Source: Streptomyces halobius
GTDB lineage: Bacteria; Actinomycetota; Actinomycetes; Streptomycetales; Streptomycetaceae
Assembly (NCBI RefSeq): GCF_023277745.1
Contig: NZ_CP086322.1
Coordinates: 1,426,001 to 1,490,000, forward strand
DNA: 64,000 nt
Reading direction: 5' to 3'
In this document: one piece after another, positions 40,804 to 50,480 of the stretch
Numbering within the stretch: position 1 is the first letter of the stretch
Layout: every line of letters begins with the position of its first letter
The notes under the pieces: generated by a model
What the model was told of the DNA's origin: nothing
Databases searched by the model: none
Seen by the model: only the letters and a program-made list of their open reading frames with translations
Position numbers and translations under genes: made by a program

Positions 40804-41282
40804 TCAACTAGGTGACCGGCGGCACGGCAGGGCGTCGGCATGGCCGGATTCCCGCCCCCGGGTCGGCTCTCCCGGAGGTCCGCCGCGCCGCCCGGGAGCC
40901 CCGCTCCGCCGACGGGCCGCGGCCCCGTAGCGGTCGGTCGTCGTCGGGTCCCGCACGGACAGCGCCTGCTTGACGGGCGCCCCGGTGCGTTCGGCGAGTG
41001 AAAGCCGGTCCCGGACCTCGCGCCAAGTACGCGGGCGGTGCCCCGGCCCGTACCGCAGCAGCCGCCGTGGAAGGTCAGTCCGGAGCGCAGCACGGTGCCG
41101 AGCGCGCGCCGGCCCGCGACATCCCGCCGCTTGGGGACCGCCGGATCGGCGCCGGCGTTGATCAGCTTGCCCCGGCACTGCGGGCAGCGGCCGCCCTCCG
41201 ATGACCGCGCGTACGACGTCTTCCTGTACACGACCCGGCAGTCCAGGCATACGAAGTGCACCCGGCTGCTGTAGATACACAC
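40804..41282 (-). pseudogene. Host zinc-ribbon protein gene with apparent 1-nt frameshift
   Basis: From 41282 the frame gives V-H-F-V-C-L-D-C-R-V-V-Y-R-K, C-P-Q-C and F-H-G-G-C-C-G-T-G, a Streptomyces-type small zinc-ribbon protein. Beyond about 41,045 the expected continuation (R-P-R-T-W-R-E-V-R-D-R-L-S-L) is in another frame and runs to 40804. One missing C in a GC run explains it. This may be a sequencing error or a true mutation. The MpaB fragment follows 57 nt downstream. Confidence 0.6.
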
Positions 41283-41368
41283 GAGCGCAGGGTAGGGCTG
41301 GTGACAAGCTCGTCCCGAGCCAATTAAGGTGCGCCGACGTACTCCGGATGGATCGGATGGAGGCCCGT

Positions 41369-42151
41369 GTGCCCACGACGGAGAGCGCCGACGACGACCA
41401 GTTGTTCGTGCTGACGGCGGTGCTGCTCACACCCGCGCAGTTTCCCAGCGTGCTGGGCGATGACTACCCCGAAGTGTGTGCGGGCCTCGGTCTCGAACCG
41501 TACGCGGAGGGTTACGGGCTGGTCCTCGGTCAGGACGGCGCCGGCGCGCGCTGGACGGTGGCGACGGAGGACGTGTCACTGGTGGCCTGCGCGATCGCGG
41601 CCTGGGACTGTGGAATGGAGTACGACCTCTCGCCCGGGGAGAGCAGCATCGTCGCCGCCCTCCCGGGCTGGCCGCTCGCCCTCGCCGTGTCGGCCCCGGA
41701 TGTGCCGGCGCCGCACGACCCGGAGCCGCGGGACGGGGATCCGGCGCCGCTCGTGCCACCGGATGCCGGGGAGTGGGGGCCCGCCCAACGGCGGCTCGGC
41801 GCGGACGACATTGCGATGCAGTGGGTGGCGTGGCGTGAGCAGGTGGACGACGAGGTCACCTTCGTCGATGCGGGCGAACAGCCGCACCAGGGGGTGCGGC
41901 GGGTGCTGGAGGAGGCACGCGGTTATGTGGCCGATCCGCCGCCGCCCGGCCGGGTGCGGTCGTCGTTCGCGGCGGGCGAGGCCCGTACGCTGCGCGTCGA
42001 CGGGCCGGGGTGGAGCATGGTCGCCCGCACCGACGACATCGCCTTCGTGCTGCTGGACGAGGAGCCCCGCGAGGTGCATCCGGTGGGCCGTGGGCCCGAA
42101 CTGCCGGGTCTGCTGACGTCGTTGGACAAGCTGGCGGCACGCCCCGTCTGA
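41369..42151 (+). CDS. Hypothetical Streptomyces protein, 260 aa
   Basis: I chose GTG 41369 because GGAGG lies about 6 nt upstream; ATGs at 41348 and 41357 are alternatives. The product has an N-terminal alpha/beta domain (F-V-L-T-A-V-L-L-T-P, then W-T-V-A-T-E-D-V-S-L-V-A), a Pro-rich linker, and a C-terminal beta domain (W-S-M-V-A-R-T-D-D-I-A-F-V-L-L-D). No enzyme motif. Divergent from the zinc-ribbon gene. Function unknown. Confidence 0.7.
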   Translation: MPTTESADDDQLFVLTAVLLTPAQFPSVLGDDYPEVCAGLGLEPYAEGYGLVLGQDGAGARWTVATEDVSLVACAIAAWDCGMEYDLSPGESSIVAALPGWPLALAVSAPDVPAPHDPEPRDGDPAPLVPPDAGEWGPAQRRLGADDIAMQWVAWREQVDDEVTFVDAGEQPHQGVRRVLEEARGYVADPPPPGRVRSSFAAGEARTLRVDGPGWSMVARTDDIAFVLLDEEPREVHPVGRGPELPGLLTSLDKLAARPV

Positions 42152-42485
42152 AGCCTGCGGCGGGCGGCGGCAGCTGCTCGGGCAGCCTTGTCGGAGCAGC
42201 TCGGACGGCCATTGTCAGACCCGTGTGACGGACTTGTTCACGATCGCTTGAACACGGCACACGGGAGGCGTTCATGCGGGTGAACGGTGTGGGACAGGAC
42301 GAGGCGGAGGCTTCGGCGGAGGGGCTCCTGGGCCGGCGAGGATGCGCTTACGGCGTCAGACCGAGGGGGAGTCCCTGGACCTCTTACGGGACCCGGCGAC
42401 CAGCCGTGCTCTGCGGGCAGACCGCACCCCGGCCGCAGCTCTCCGTCCGGCGGCCCCCGGCTTCATCGGGCAGGCACGACGCCCC
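42152..42485. other. Intergenic region, no supported gene
   Basis: An ATG at 42274 with GGGAGG upstream opens a frame of Arg/Pro/Gly-rich composition that looks non-coding, with protein-like fragments in other frames (possibly a decayed gene). I see no reliable gene here. Confidence 0.4.
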
Positions 42486-42510
42486 GGGCCCCCGCGCGCG
42501 GCGGGGGCCC
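42486..42510 (-). terminator. Terminator after the small membrane protein gene
   Basis: Ten-bp perfect stem GGGCCCCCGC / GCGGGGGCCC, 5-nt loop, just downstream of the leftward gene at 42518. Confidence 0.6.
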
Positions 42511-42517
42511 CGCGGAT

Positions 42518-42700
42518 TCAGCGGCCGATCTGCTTGCGGCTGGCCCGGCGCAGCCGGCGTCGTTGGGAGGGGTCGAGCGTCAGATACGCGACGGCCGGGA
42601 CCCCGACCATGACCAATACGGCCGCCCAGAAAGGCAGCAGCCACAGCAGGATCACTCCCACCGCGACGCCGCCGATCGCGACCTTCGCCTGTGTGGACAT
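42518..42700 (-). CDS. Small membrane protein, 60 aa
   Basis: Two hydrophobic segments (V-A-I-G-G-V-A-V-G-V-I-L-L-W-L and V-L-V-M-V-G-V-P-A-V-A-Y-L) are followed by an Arg-rich cytoplasmic tail (Q-R-R-R-L-R-R-A-S-R-K). It resembles conserved small Streptomyces membrane proteins of unknown function. Divergent from the SNF2 gene. Confidence 0.7.
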   Translation of the reverse strand: MSTQAKVAIGGVAVGVILLWLLPFWAAVLVMVGVPAVAYLTLDPSQRRRLRRASRKQIGR

Positions 42701-42858
42701 CCTTCACGCCCCTTCCGCGGCGGATGCCGCGCTCTGTGTATTCCATTGAACGCTGTCTTCGCGCCCCAGGTTCCCTCGGGGGGCCTCGACTTCCCGCGTC
42801 TTCCTGTATCCTCGGCGCTCCAGGCGTCAGTAGTCAAACTTGAGGAGTCCTCGGCCCA

Positions 42859-45800
42859 GTGGCTTTTCTCCCCGCGGCCCCGTCCGCTCACCTCTCCGAG
42901 CTCTCCCGCTGCGCAGCGGTTTTCCTGCCGTCGGATCCGCCACGAGCCGGGCGGGTCGCGTTCTGGCGCCCCGATGGTGAGCCCGTCCCGGGCGCGACCG
43001 GCGGGGGCGGAGCCGCGCCGGACGGTCCTGTGCCGGACGGGCCTCTGCCGGATTCGCCGGCTCCGGACTCCTCGGTTCCGCGCTCATCGGTTCCGTACCC
43101 GCCGAGCCCGGACGCGCTGCCGACAGTGGGTGACCTGCCCGTCGCCGTGCCCGACGAGGACGGCGAGATCTCCGTCTGCCCCGTACCCGCCGTGATCCTG
43201 CCCGTCTCCGACGCGGTGCCCGTCCTCACCCGTGCGCGGGCCGCCCGTGACGCCGATCCGGCGGCGGCCTTCTGGGGCGCCGCGTCCGTGCTGGCGCTGC
43301 AGCTCGCCGCCCGGGGCCGGCTGCTGCCCGGTCTGTCCCCGGCCGATCATGATGCCTGGCGCATGGGCCCGCTCGACCCGAGCGACATCGAGCGGCTGCG
43401 CGACCTCGCCGCCGCGATGCCGCCCTACGCGCACGCCACCCCGCTCCCCGGCGCCGACCCGCTGGAACTGCCCGAGCCCGAGCGCCATGTACGGGCGTTC
43501 CTCGACGCGGTGGCCGACGGGCTGCCCCGCTCCCCCGCCGCGGCGCTGGCCACCGGCGCGCCCCCCTTCGCGGCGGCCGCCCCGCAGCGCATCCCGGAAC
43601 AACGCGCCTGGGCCGCGGATGTCGCCGCGGGGCATGACGCGGGCGTACGGATCTCGCTGCGCGTGGAAGTGCACGGGGCGGACGGGCCGAGCGGCCCGGA
43701 CGGACTGCCGGACGCGGGCGGCTCCCAAGCCGCCTCCGACGGCACGGCCGCCCGCAACGGAACCATCGATCCCTACGGCACCGCCGAAGCGGACAGCACG
43801 GCAGCCGAGGCCGCCGCGCCTGCCACACCCATCTCCCCTGCCCCTCCCATCTCCCCCACCTCTCCCGACTCCCCCATCACCTTCACCGCCGTCCTCCAGC
43901 TGCACAGCCTCACCGATCCGACGCTGGTCGCCGATGTCGCCGAGGTATGGGCCGGGACGTCACCCGCGGGGCAGGCGTTCGGCCCCCGGGCGCGGATGGA
44001 CACGCTGCTGACGCTCCGGCGGGCCGCCGCGGCCTGGGCGCCGCTCACCCCGCTGCTGTCCGCGGCGGTGCCGGACGCGCTGGAACTCGCCGACGAGGAG
44101 ATCGCCGAACTGCTCGGCCCGGCCTCCCGGGCTCTGGCCGCCGCGGGCGTCCACGTCCACTGGCCCAAGGAGCTGGCGCGCAAGCTGACCAGCCGGGCCG
44201 TCGTCGGACCGCCCGACCCGATGGACGGAACGGAGTCCGGGCTGCCGTCGCTGCTGTCCGCGGACGCGCTGCTCTCGTTCAGCTGGCGGTTCGCGGTGGG
44301 CGACGAGGAGATCGACCGGGCGGAGCTGGACCGGCTGGCCGAGTCCGGCCGACCGCTGGTGCGACTGCGTGACCAGTGGGTGCTGGTCGATCCGGAGGCG
44401 TTGCGCGCCGCCCGGGACCGCCAGGACCGTAAGATCACGCCGGTCGACGCGCTGAGCGCCGCGCTCACCGGCACGGTCGAGGACGACGACGGCCAACGGG
44501 CGGAGGTACAGGCCTCCGGCTGGCTGGCCCGGCTCCGGGACCGGCTCGCCGACCCGGAAGGAGACAGGGAGGAGCGCAGGGACACCACATCCATCGAGCA
44601 GCCCGCGGCGCTCACCGCGACGCTGCGCGACTACCAGCTGCGCGGGCTCAACTGGCTGCACCGGATGACCTCGCTGGGCCTGGGCGGCTGTCTCGCCGAC
44701 GACATGGGCCTCGGCAAGACCATCACACTCATCTCCCTGCATCTGCACCGGCAGGGCGATCCCGATTCCGCCGGCCCCACGCTTGTCGTCTGCCCCACGT
44801 CTCTCATGGGCAACTGGCAACGGGAGATCGAGAGATTCGCCCCCGGCACACCGGTGCGTCGCTTCCATGCCGGGCGGCGCAGCCTGGCCGATGTGGCGGA
44901 CGGCGCATTCGTGCTCACCACCTACGGCACGATGCGCCTGGACGCCGCGAAGCTGGCCGAGGCCGGCTGGGGGCTGGTCGTCGCCGACGAGGCGCAGCAC
45001 GTCAAGAATCCGTTCTCGGCGACCGCCGAAGCGCTGCGCACCATCCCCGCCAAGGCCCGGGTGGCGCTGACCGGCACCCCGGTGGAGAACAACCTGTCCG
45101 AGTTGTGGGCGATCCTGGACTGGACGACGCCGGGGCTGCTGGGCCCCCTGGGCCGGTTCCGGTCACGCTACGCACAAGCCATCGAGGGCGGTGCGGCGGC
45201 GTCCCCCGAGGCGGCCTCGGCGGCCGAACGGCTGACCCGGCTGGTGCGGCCGTTTCTGCTGCGCCGCCGTAAGTCCGATCCGGGAATCGCGCCGGAGCTG
45301 CCGCCCAAGACGGAAACGGACCGTGCGGTGGCGCTGACCAAGGAGCAGGCCGGACTGTACGAGGCCGTGGTGCGCGAGGGGCTCAGCGAGATCTCCGGAA
45401 CGGACGGTTTCGCCCGCCGTGGGCTGGTCGTCAAGTTGCTCACCTCGCTCAAACAGATCTGCAACCACCCCGCGCAGTATCTGAAGGAGGGCTGTCTGGA
45501 AGACGGTCCGGAACCCACCTCGGAGGGCGGTCCGGGCGGCCTCCCGGGAGACCAGCGGGCCACCCCGCGGACCTCCGGGCGTTCGGGGAAGGTCGAGTTG
45601 CTGGACGAACTGCTCGACACCATCCTCGCCGAGGGCGCGAGCGTGCTGGTGTTCACGCAGTACGTACAGATGGGGCGGCTGCTGGAGGCGCATCTGGCGG
45701 CGCGCGGGGTGTCCACGCAATTCCTGCACGGCGGCACACCGGTGGCCCGTCGTGAGGATATGGTGCGGCGGTTCCAGGACGGCGAGGTGCCGGTGTTCCT

Positions 45801-46110
45801 GCTGTCGCTCAAGGCGGCCGGTACGGGGCTGAACCTGACCCGGGCCGCGCATGTCGTGCACTTCGACCGCTGGTGGAATCCGGCCGTCGAGGCGCAGGCC
45901 ACCGACCGTGCCTACCGCATCGGGCAGACCCAGCCGGTACAGGTCCACCGCATGGTCACGGAGGGCACGATCGAGGACCGGATCGCCGAAATGCTCTCCC
46001 GGAAGCAGCAGTTGGCGGATGCGGTACTGGGCTCGGGCGAGGCCGCGCTGACCGAACTCACCGACGCCGAGCTGGCGGACCTGGTCGCACTGCGAGGGAG
46101 CGAACGATGA
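42859..46110 (+). CDS. SNF2-family DNA helicase/translocase, 1083 aa
   Basis: The Pro/Ala-rich N-terminal half includes the SNF2-associated region seen in bacterial homologues. Helicase motifs follow: D-D-M-G-L-G-K-T (about residue 614), V-A-D-E-A-Q-H-V-K-N (about 707), L-T-G-T-P-V-E-N-N, R-R-R-K-S-D-P, and the C-terminal D-R-A-Y-R-I-G-Q-T-Q-P-V (about 1020). GTG start. It overlaps the SWIM gene by ATGA; the SNF2/SWIM pair is a recurrent bacterial operon thought to act on DNA or transcription complexes. Confidence 0.95.
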   Translation: MAFLPAAPSAHLSELSRCAAVFLPSDPPRAGRVAFWRPDGEPVPGATGGGGAAPDGPVPDGPLPDSPAPDSSVPRSSVPYPPSPDALPTVGDLPVAVPDEDGEISVCPVPAVILPVSDAVPVLTRARAARDADPAAAFWGAASVLALQLAARGRLLPGLSPADHDAWRMGPLDPSDIERLRDLAAAMPPYAHATPLPGADPLELPEPERHVRAFLDAVADGLPRSPAAALATGAPPFAAAAPQRIPEQRAWAADVAAGHDAGVRISLRVEVHGADGPSGPDGLPDAGGSQAASDGTAARNGTIDPYGTAEADSTAAEAAAPATPISPAPPISPTSPDSPITFTAVLQLHSLTDPTLVADVAEVWAGTSPAGQAFGPRARMDTLLTLRRAAAAWAPLTPLLSAAVPDALELADEEIAELLGPASRALAAAGVHVHWPKELARKLTSRAVVGPPDPMDGTESGLPSLLSADALLSFSWRFAVGDEEIDRAELDRLAESGRPLVRLRDQWVLVDPEALRAARDRQDRKITPVDALSAALTGTVEDDDGQRAEVQASGWLARLRDRLADPEGDREERRDTTSIEQPAALTATLRDYQLRGLNWLHRMTSLGLGGCLADDMGLGKTITLISLHLHRQGDPDSAGPTLVVCPTSLMGNWQREIERFAPGTPVRRFHAGRRSLADVADGAFVLTTYGTMRLDAAKLAEAGWGLVVADEAQHVKNPFSATAEALRTIPAKARVALTGTPVENNLSELWAILDWTTPGLLGPLGRFRSRYAQAIEGGAAASPEAASAAERLTRLVRPFLLRRRKSDPGIAPELPPKTETDRAVALTKEQAGLYEAVVREGLSEISGTDGFARRGLVVKLLTSLKQICNHPAQYLKEGCLEDGPEPTSEGGPGGLPGDQRATPRTSGRSGKVELLDELLDTILAEGASVLVFTQYVQMGRLLEAHLAARGVSTQFLHGGTPVARREDMVRRFQDGEVPVFLLSLKAAGTGLNLTRAAHVVHFDRWWNPAVEAQATDRAYRIGQTQPVQVHRMVTEGTIEDRIAEMLSRKQQLADAVLGSGEAALTELTDAELADLVALRGSER

Positions 46111-47396
46111 ACACCTGGAAAGACAGTACCCCCGAGCGGACCTTCGCCGCGCTGCCCGCCGCCCGTGGCCGGGCGTTCGCGCGGAGCTGGTGGGGGCAGG
46201 CGTGGCTCAAGGCGCTGGAGGACACCGCGCTGGACGGCGCGCAGCTGAAGCTGGGGCGTCGGCATGCGCGCGCCGGTGCGGTGGGCGCGGTATCGGTGCG
46301 CCCCGGGCGCATTACCGCGGTCCTACAGGACCGCGACCACACACGGCACCGCTCCGACGTGCTGTTGCAGCAGCTCGGCGCGGCGGACTGGGACCGTTTC
46401 CTGGACCTGGTCGCGGACCGGGCGGGGCATATCGCGGCGCTGCTGGACCGCGACATGCCGCCGGTCCTCGTAGCGGACGCGGCAGAATCCGGGATCGAAC
46501 TCCTGCCGGGAATCGGCGACTTGGAGTCGGAGTGCAGCTGTGAGGCGTGGGACCACTGCGCCCATTCGGCCGCGCTCTGCTATCAGTTCGCCCGTCTGTT
46601 GGACCAAGACCCCTTCGTGCTGCTGCTGTTGCGCGGACTCGGTGAACAGGAACTGCTCGACGAGCTGCAGGCGCGGAGCGCATCCCGGGCCGAGCCGCCG
46701 GTGAGCGCCCCGCCAACGGGCGAGGAGTCGGCGGCGCACGCGGGAGTTCCGGCCGACGAAGCGTACGCGGCGCGCGACATCCTGCCGCCGTTGCCCACTC
46801 CACCACCCCCCGTCGAGACGCCGGGCGAGCCGCCGGTCCTCAGCGGCGGCACCCCGCCCGCGCCTGGAGTGGAGGTGGCCGCGCTGGAGTTCCTCATAGC
46901 CGACGCGGCAGCGCGCGCCCAGCGGCTGCTGGCGGACGCGCTCTCCACCTGGCATCCGGACAATCCGCCGCCCCCCGCGCTGACGGCCGCTCAGGACGCG
47001 GTGCGGCTGGCGGCGGCAGCACCCGGGGCGGCCATATCCGAGCGCCTGGCGGCCGGTTCGGGGCGCGACGCCCGGAGCCTGACGCTGGCTGTACGGGCCT
47101 GGGAACTGGGCGGCACGGCCGGGCTCGCGGTCCTGGAGGAGGACTGGACCCCGGAGCCGGCGGCACTGGCGCGCGCGACCGACCGGCTCGCGGCCGCCTG
47201 GGAGGACGGCGAGACCCGGCCACGGCTGCGCGCCACCCGCAACCGGTGGACGGTGGTCGGCGGCGATGCCCAGCTCCGCTATGGCCGGGACGGCCGCTGG
47301 TGGCCGTACCGCAAGGAACACAGCCAGTGGACGCCCGCCGGACCGGCCACGGACGATCCGGCGGGGGCACTCGCCGCGCTGTCCGCGGAGGACTGA
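46107..47396 (+). CDS. SWIM zinc-finger protein, 429 aa
   Basis: The C-x-C-xn-C-x-H SWIM motif is present as E-C-S-C-E-A-W-D-H-C-A-H (about residues 140-151). The N-terminus begins T-F-A-A-L-P-A-A-R-G-R-A-F-A-R-S-W-W-G-Q-A-W, typical of this family. The C-terminal half is Ala-rich and helical. ATG overlaps the SNF2 stop, so it is coupled and likely a functional partner. Zinc and DNA binding are probable; no catalysis is known. Confidence 0.9.
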   Translation: MNTWKDSTPERTFAALPAARGRAFARSWWGQAWLKALEDTALDGAQLKLGRRHARAGAVGAVSVRPGRITAVLQDRDHTRHRSDVLLQQLGAADWDRFLDLVADRAGHIAALLDRDMPPVLVADAAESGIELLPGIGDLESECSCEAWDHCAHSAALCYQFARLLDQDPFVLLLLRGLGEQELLDELQARSASRAEPPVSAPPTGEESAAHAGVPADEAYAARDILPPLPTPPPPVETPGEPPVLSGGTPPAPGVEVAALEFLIADAAARAQRLLADALSTWHPDNPPPPALTAAQDAVRLAAAAPGAAISERLAAGSGRDARSLTLAVRAWELGGTAGLAVLEEDWTPEPAALARATDRLAAAWEDGETRPRLRATRNRWTVVGGDAQLRYGRDGRWWPYRKEHSQWTPAGPATDDPAGALAALSAED

Positions 47397-47443
47397 GTCA
47401 GAGCGGCAACAGCAACCGGGAAGCCTCAGGGGTGATCCAGGAT

Positions 47444-47472
47444 TGCCGGGTGGCATGCCCCGCCACCCGGCA
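47444..47472 (+). terminator. Terminator after the SNF2/SWIM operon
   Basis: Eleven-bp perfect stem TGCCGGGTGGC / GCCACCCGGCA with a 7-nt loop, about 50 nt after the SWIM stop, followed by GTCCTCCC. Confidence 0.65.
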
Positions 47473-47530
47473 GTCCTCCCTAGCTGGCTGCACGGCATAC
47501 CGGCGCTACGATCCTGATCAGGCCGGTCAT

Positions 47531-47606
47531 CCGGACCGCCCACGAACACCCGGACCGCCCACGGACACCCGGGCAGCCCACAGGCACGGGGGCAGCCCAC
47601 CGGGCC
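47531..47606. repeat. Four imperfect ~19-bp tandem units
   Basis: Related units CGGACCGCCCACGAACAC, CGGACCGCCCACGGACAC and CGGGCAGCCCACAGGCAC, plus a fourth GGGGCAGCCCACCGGG, precede the mmuM-like gene. They lie outside a supported gene and are too GC-rich for clear promoter reading. Confidence 0.5.
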
Positions 47607-47668
47607 CGCCGAGCATCCGGACCGTCCTCCGGCCCTCCCGGCTCCGTACCACTGAGAGGCTCCGCACC

Positions 47669-48589
47669 ATGGCCAGCACGTCCCCGACGTTCGCCGAGGC
47701 CCTCGCCGCGGGACCGGTCGTCCTCGACGGCGGGCTGTCCAACCAGTTGGAGTCCGCCGGGCACGACCTGAGCGACGCACTCTGGTCGGCCCGGCTGCTC
47801 GCCGAGGAACCGGAGGCCGTCGTCCTGGCGCATCTCGCGTACTACGAGGCCGGTGCGCAGGTCGCGATCACGTCCAGCTACCAGGCGACGTTCGAGGGGT
47901 TCGCGCGGCGCGGCATCGGCGCCGAGGAGGCCGCGCCGCTGCTGCGTCGCAGTGTGGAGCTGGCGCGCGACGCGGCCCGGCGGGCGCTGGCGGGCGGGGT
48001 GACCGGGCCGCTGTACGTCGCCGCGTCGGCGGGTCCGTACGGGGCGATGCTGGCGGACGGTTCCGAATACCGCGGCCGCTACGGGCTGTCGGTGGACGCG
48101 TTGGAGCGCTTCCACCGTCCGCGTCTGGAGGTGCTGGCCGCCGCCCGGCCCGATGTGCTGGCGCTGGAGACGGTGCCGGACGCCGACGAGGCCCGAGCGC
48201 TGCTGCGCGCGGTGCGCGGACTGGGGGTCCCGGCCTATCTGTCGTACAGCGTCGCGGGAGGCCGTACTCGGGCCGGACAGCCGCTTGAGGAGGCGTTCGC
48301 GCTCTCGGCGGACGCGGACGAGGTGATCGCGGTCGGTGTGAACTGCTGCGCGCCGGACGACGCGGACGCCGCGGTCGAGGTCGCGGCGCGGGTCACCGGC
48401 AAGCCGGTGGTGGTGTATCCGAACAGCGGGGAGAGCTGGGACTCCGAGGCGCGGGAGTGGTGCGGCAGCCCGGCGTTCAGCGCGGAACGGGTCGCCGCGT
48501 GGGCCACGGCCGGCGCCCGGCTCATCGGGGGGTGCTGCCGGGTGGGCCCGGACGCGATCGCCAAGCTGGCGGGCGCCCTCGGGCGATGA
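47669..48589 (+). CDS. mmuM: Homocysteine S-methyltransferase, 306 aa
   Basis: Homocysteine methyltransferase fold: N-terminal V-V-L-D-G-G-L-S-N-Q-L-E, T-S-S-Y-Q-A-T, E-T-V-P-D, and the zinc ligands V-N-C-C (about residue 225) and G-G-C-C-R-V-G (about 288). Length suits the MmuM group, which uses S-methylmethionine or S-adenosylmethionine to methylate homocysteine to methionine. It lacks the cobalamin domains of MetH. ATG at 47669 chosen; upstream frame is repeat DNA. Stand-alone gene. Confidence 0.9.
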   Translation: MASTSPTFAEALAAGPVVLDGGLSNQLESAGHDLSDALWSARLLAEEPEAVVLAHLAYYEAGAQVAITSSYQATFEGFARRGIGAEEAAPLLRRSVELARDAARRALAGGVTGPLYVAASAGPYGAMLADGSEYRGRYGLSVDALERFHRPRLEVLAAARPDVLALETVPDADEARALLRAVRGLGVPAYLSYSVAGGRTRAGQPLEEAFALSADADEVIAVGVNCCAPDDADAAVEVAARVTGKPVVVYPNSGESWDSEAREWCGSPAFSAERVAAWATAGARLIGGCCRVGPDAIAKLAGALGR

Positions 48590-48796
48590 GCGCGCGGTCG
48601 TCCCTCGGCCGCTGAGTGACGACGGCGGGCCTCGGCCGCCGGCGCCGGCAACGCCCCATCCACCCCCCGCGCGGGCCGGAGGCGTTACACAGACGCAACC
48701 CGCGTAGCGGCGACATTCGCCCTGGCCGATGGCAGTATGCAGGCCATCTCGCAGCACCCATGGCTTGACTGATTCTCGTCCCGCTCTGGAGGACCC

Positions 48797-49591
48797 GTGT
48801 CCGCTCGCTCCTCGTTGCCTGTCATAGCCGCCTTCGCGGCCGTCGCCGTTCTGGCGGGGTGCAGCAGCACCAAGTCCGACGGGAAGAAGAGTTCCGGCCT
48901 GGAACTGGTCTCCCCCGGGACGCTCAAGACCTGCACCCACCTTCCGTATGCGCCGTTCCAGGTGAAGAAGGAAGGCAAGGTCGTCGGGTTCGATGTGGAC
49001 CTGGTGGATCTGGTGGCGAAGGATCTCGGGGTCGAGCAGGAGATCGTCAATACCCCCTTCGAAGGCATCGAGACCGGCCAGGACTTCAAGATCCGCAAAT
49101 GCGATCTGGCCGCGGCGGGCATGACCATCACGCCGAAGCGGGACAAGGTGATGGATTTCTCGGATCCCTACTTCGACGCCACCCAGGCGCTGCTGACGAA
49201 GAAGGGCAAGCCCTTCAAGAAGATCGAGGACCTCAAGGGCAAGAGGCTCGGTTACCAGAAGGCCACGACCGGTGGGATCCACGCCAAGGAGCACGGCGAG
49301 GGCGTGGATCTGGTCGAGTTCGAGGACCTGGGGCTGCTGCTGACCGCCGTGAAGTCCGGCCAGGTCGACGCCGGAATCAACGACAATGGTGTGCTCTTCG
49401 ACTATGTGAAGCAGAACCCGGACACCGAGGTGACCGCGGAGTTCCAGACCGGTGAGCAGTACGGCATCGGCGTCCGCACCGGCAATGACGCACTGCGCAA
49501 GAAGATCAACGCGGTCATCAAGAAGGCGAAGTCCGACGGAAGCTACGACCGGATCTACAAGAAGTGGTTCGGCACCACCCCGAAGAGCTGA
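48797..49591 (+). CDS. Amino-acid ABC transporter substrate-binding lipoprotein, 264 aa
   Basis: GTG start with GGAGG upstream. A lipoprotein signal (A-V-A-V-L-A-G-C-S-S) is followed by a family 3 solute-binding domain: T-H-L-P-Y-A-P-F, V-G-F-D-V-D-L-V-D, D-F-S-D-P-Y-F-D-A-T-Q, L-G-Y-Q-K-A-T-T-G and A-G-I-N-D-N-G. These are typical of polar amino-acid binders; the exact substrate is not readable. First gene of a three-gene ABC operon. Confidence 0.92.
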   Translation: MSARSSLPVIAAFAAVAVLAGCSSTKSDGKKSSGLELVSPGTLKTCTHLPYAPFQVKKEGKVVGFDVDLVDLVAKDLGVEQEIVNTPFEGIETGQDFKIRKCDLAAAGMTITPKRDKVMDFSDPYFDATQALLTKKGKPFKKIEDLKGKRLGYQKATTGGIHAKEHGEGVDLVEFEDLGLLLTAVKSGQVDAGINDNGVLFDYVKQNPDTEVTAEFQTGEQYGIGVRTGNDALRKKINAVIKKAKSDGSYDRIYKKWFGTTPKS

Positions 49592-49615
49592 CCCGCCACG
49601 TCAACGCAAGGCTCC

Positions 49616-49654
49616 GCGGAACGTTGCGCGCAACACTGCCGCGCAACGTTCCGC
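49616..49654 (+). promoter_or_regulatory. Intercistronic hairpin between binding protein and permease genes
   Basis: Perfect 15-bp stem GCGGAACGTTGCGCG / CGCGCAACGTTCCGC with a 9-nt loop. In ABC operons such structures often protect the upstream mRNA or reduce read-through, giving more binding protein than permease. That function is inferred. Confidence 0.65.
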
Positions 49655-49694
49655 AACAGTGAAGCAGCAAGGAAATCGGAGAAGGCCGGCCCTC

Positions 49695-50480
49695 ATGCCC
49701 CTGTCCAAACGACGGCGCGCGCGGATCATCCGCGGCGCGCAATACGGCGTCCTGGTCGTCGCCGTGGTGATATTCGCGCTGGCCGCCGACTGGCACCAGC
49801 TGCGTGTGGCGTTCTTCGACGTCACCGTCGCGAAGGCCCTGTTCCCGGACATCATCACCACCGCGCTGGTCAACACCGTCCTCTACACCCTGCTCGGCTT
49901 CGGTTTCGGTCTCGCGCTCGGACTGGTGCTGGCGCTGATGCGGCTGTCGTCGGTGCCGCCGTACCGCTGGATCGCCGTCACCTATATCGAGTTCTTCCGC
50001 GGTATTCCGGCGCTGCTGGTGTTCATCGCGCTCGGCTTCGGTGTGCCGCTGGCCTTCGAAGTGGCGCTCGACATGAACGTCACGGTGATGCTGTCGCTCG
50101 GTCTGGTGGGCGCCGCGTATATGGCGGAGACCATCCGGGCGGGTATTCAGGCCGTCCCCAAGGGCCAGACGGAGGCGGCCCGTTCGCTGGGAATGTCGCA
50201 CGGCCGGGCGATGATCTCGATCGTCATTCCGCAGGCGTTCCGGATCGTACTGCCACCGCTGACCAACGAACTGATCCTGCTGACGAAGGATTCCTCTCTC
50301 GTCTATCTGCTGGGTCTCTCACTCGGCCAGTTCGAGCTGGCCAACTTCGGCCGGGACGCGCTCAATGAGCACAAGAGCCTGACCCCGATCCTGATCGCCG
50401 GACTGCTCTATCTCGTGATCACCCTCCCGCTCGGCCAGCTGGTCCGGCGGCTTGAGGCCCGTACGGCGAAGGCCAGGTGA
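49695..50480 (+). CDS. Amino-acid ABC transporter permease, 261 aa
   Basis: HisM/GlnP-type permease with five or six membrane helices and the cytoplasmic coupling motif [10 protein letters not shown] (EAA loop). Also V-Y-L-L-G-L-S and [12 protein letters not shown], classic for this family. I chose ATG 49695 by length and by the hairpin upstream. Overlaps the ATPase gene (GTGA). Confidence 0.92.
   Translation: MPLSKRRRARIIRGAQYGVLVVAVVIFALAADWHQLRVAFFDVTVAKALFPDIITTALVNTVLYTLLGFGFGLALGLVLALMRLSSVPPYRWIAVTYIEFFRGIPALLVFIALGFGVPLAFEVALDMNVTVMLSLGLVGAAYMAETIRAGIQAVPKGQTEAARSLGMSHGRAMISIVIPQAFRIVLPPLTNELILLTKDSSLVYLLGLSLGQFELANFGRDALNEHKSLTPILIAGLLYLVITLPLGQLVRRLEARTAKAR

Noticed and set aside
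40683..41282. tRNA gene as the integration site
   Set aside because: No tRNA structure was found at the right junction; the disrupted protein gene explains the site better.
42274..42612. Possible 112-codon gene with a good ribosome site
   Set aside because: The body is Arg/Pro/Ser/Gly-rich, overlaps the gene on the opposite strand (42518-42700) and its terminator, and shows no protein pattern.
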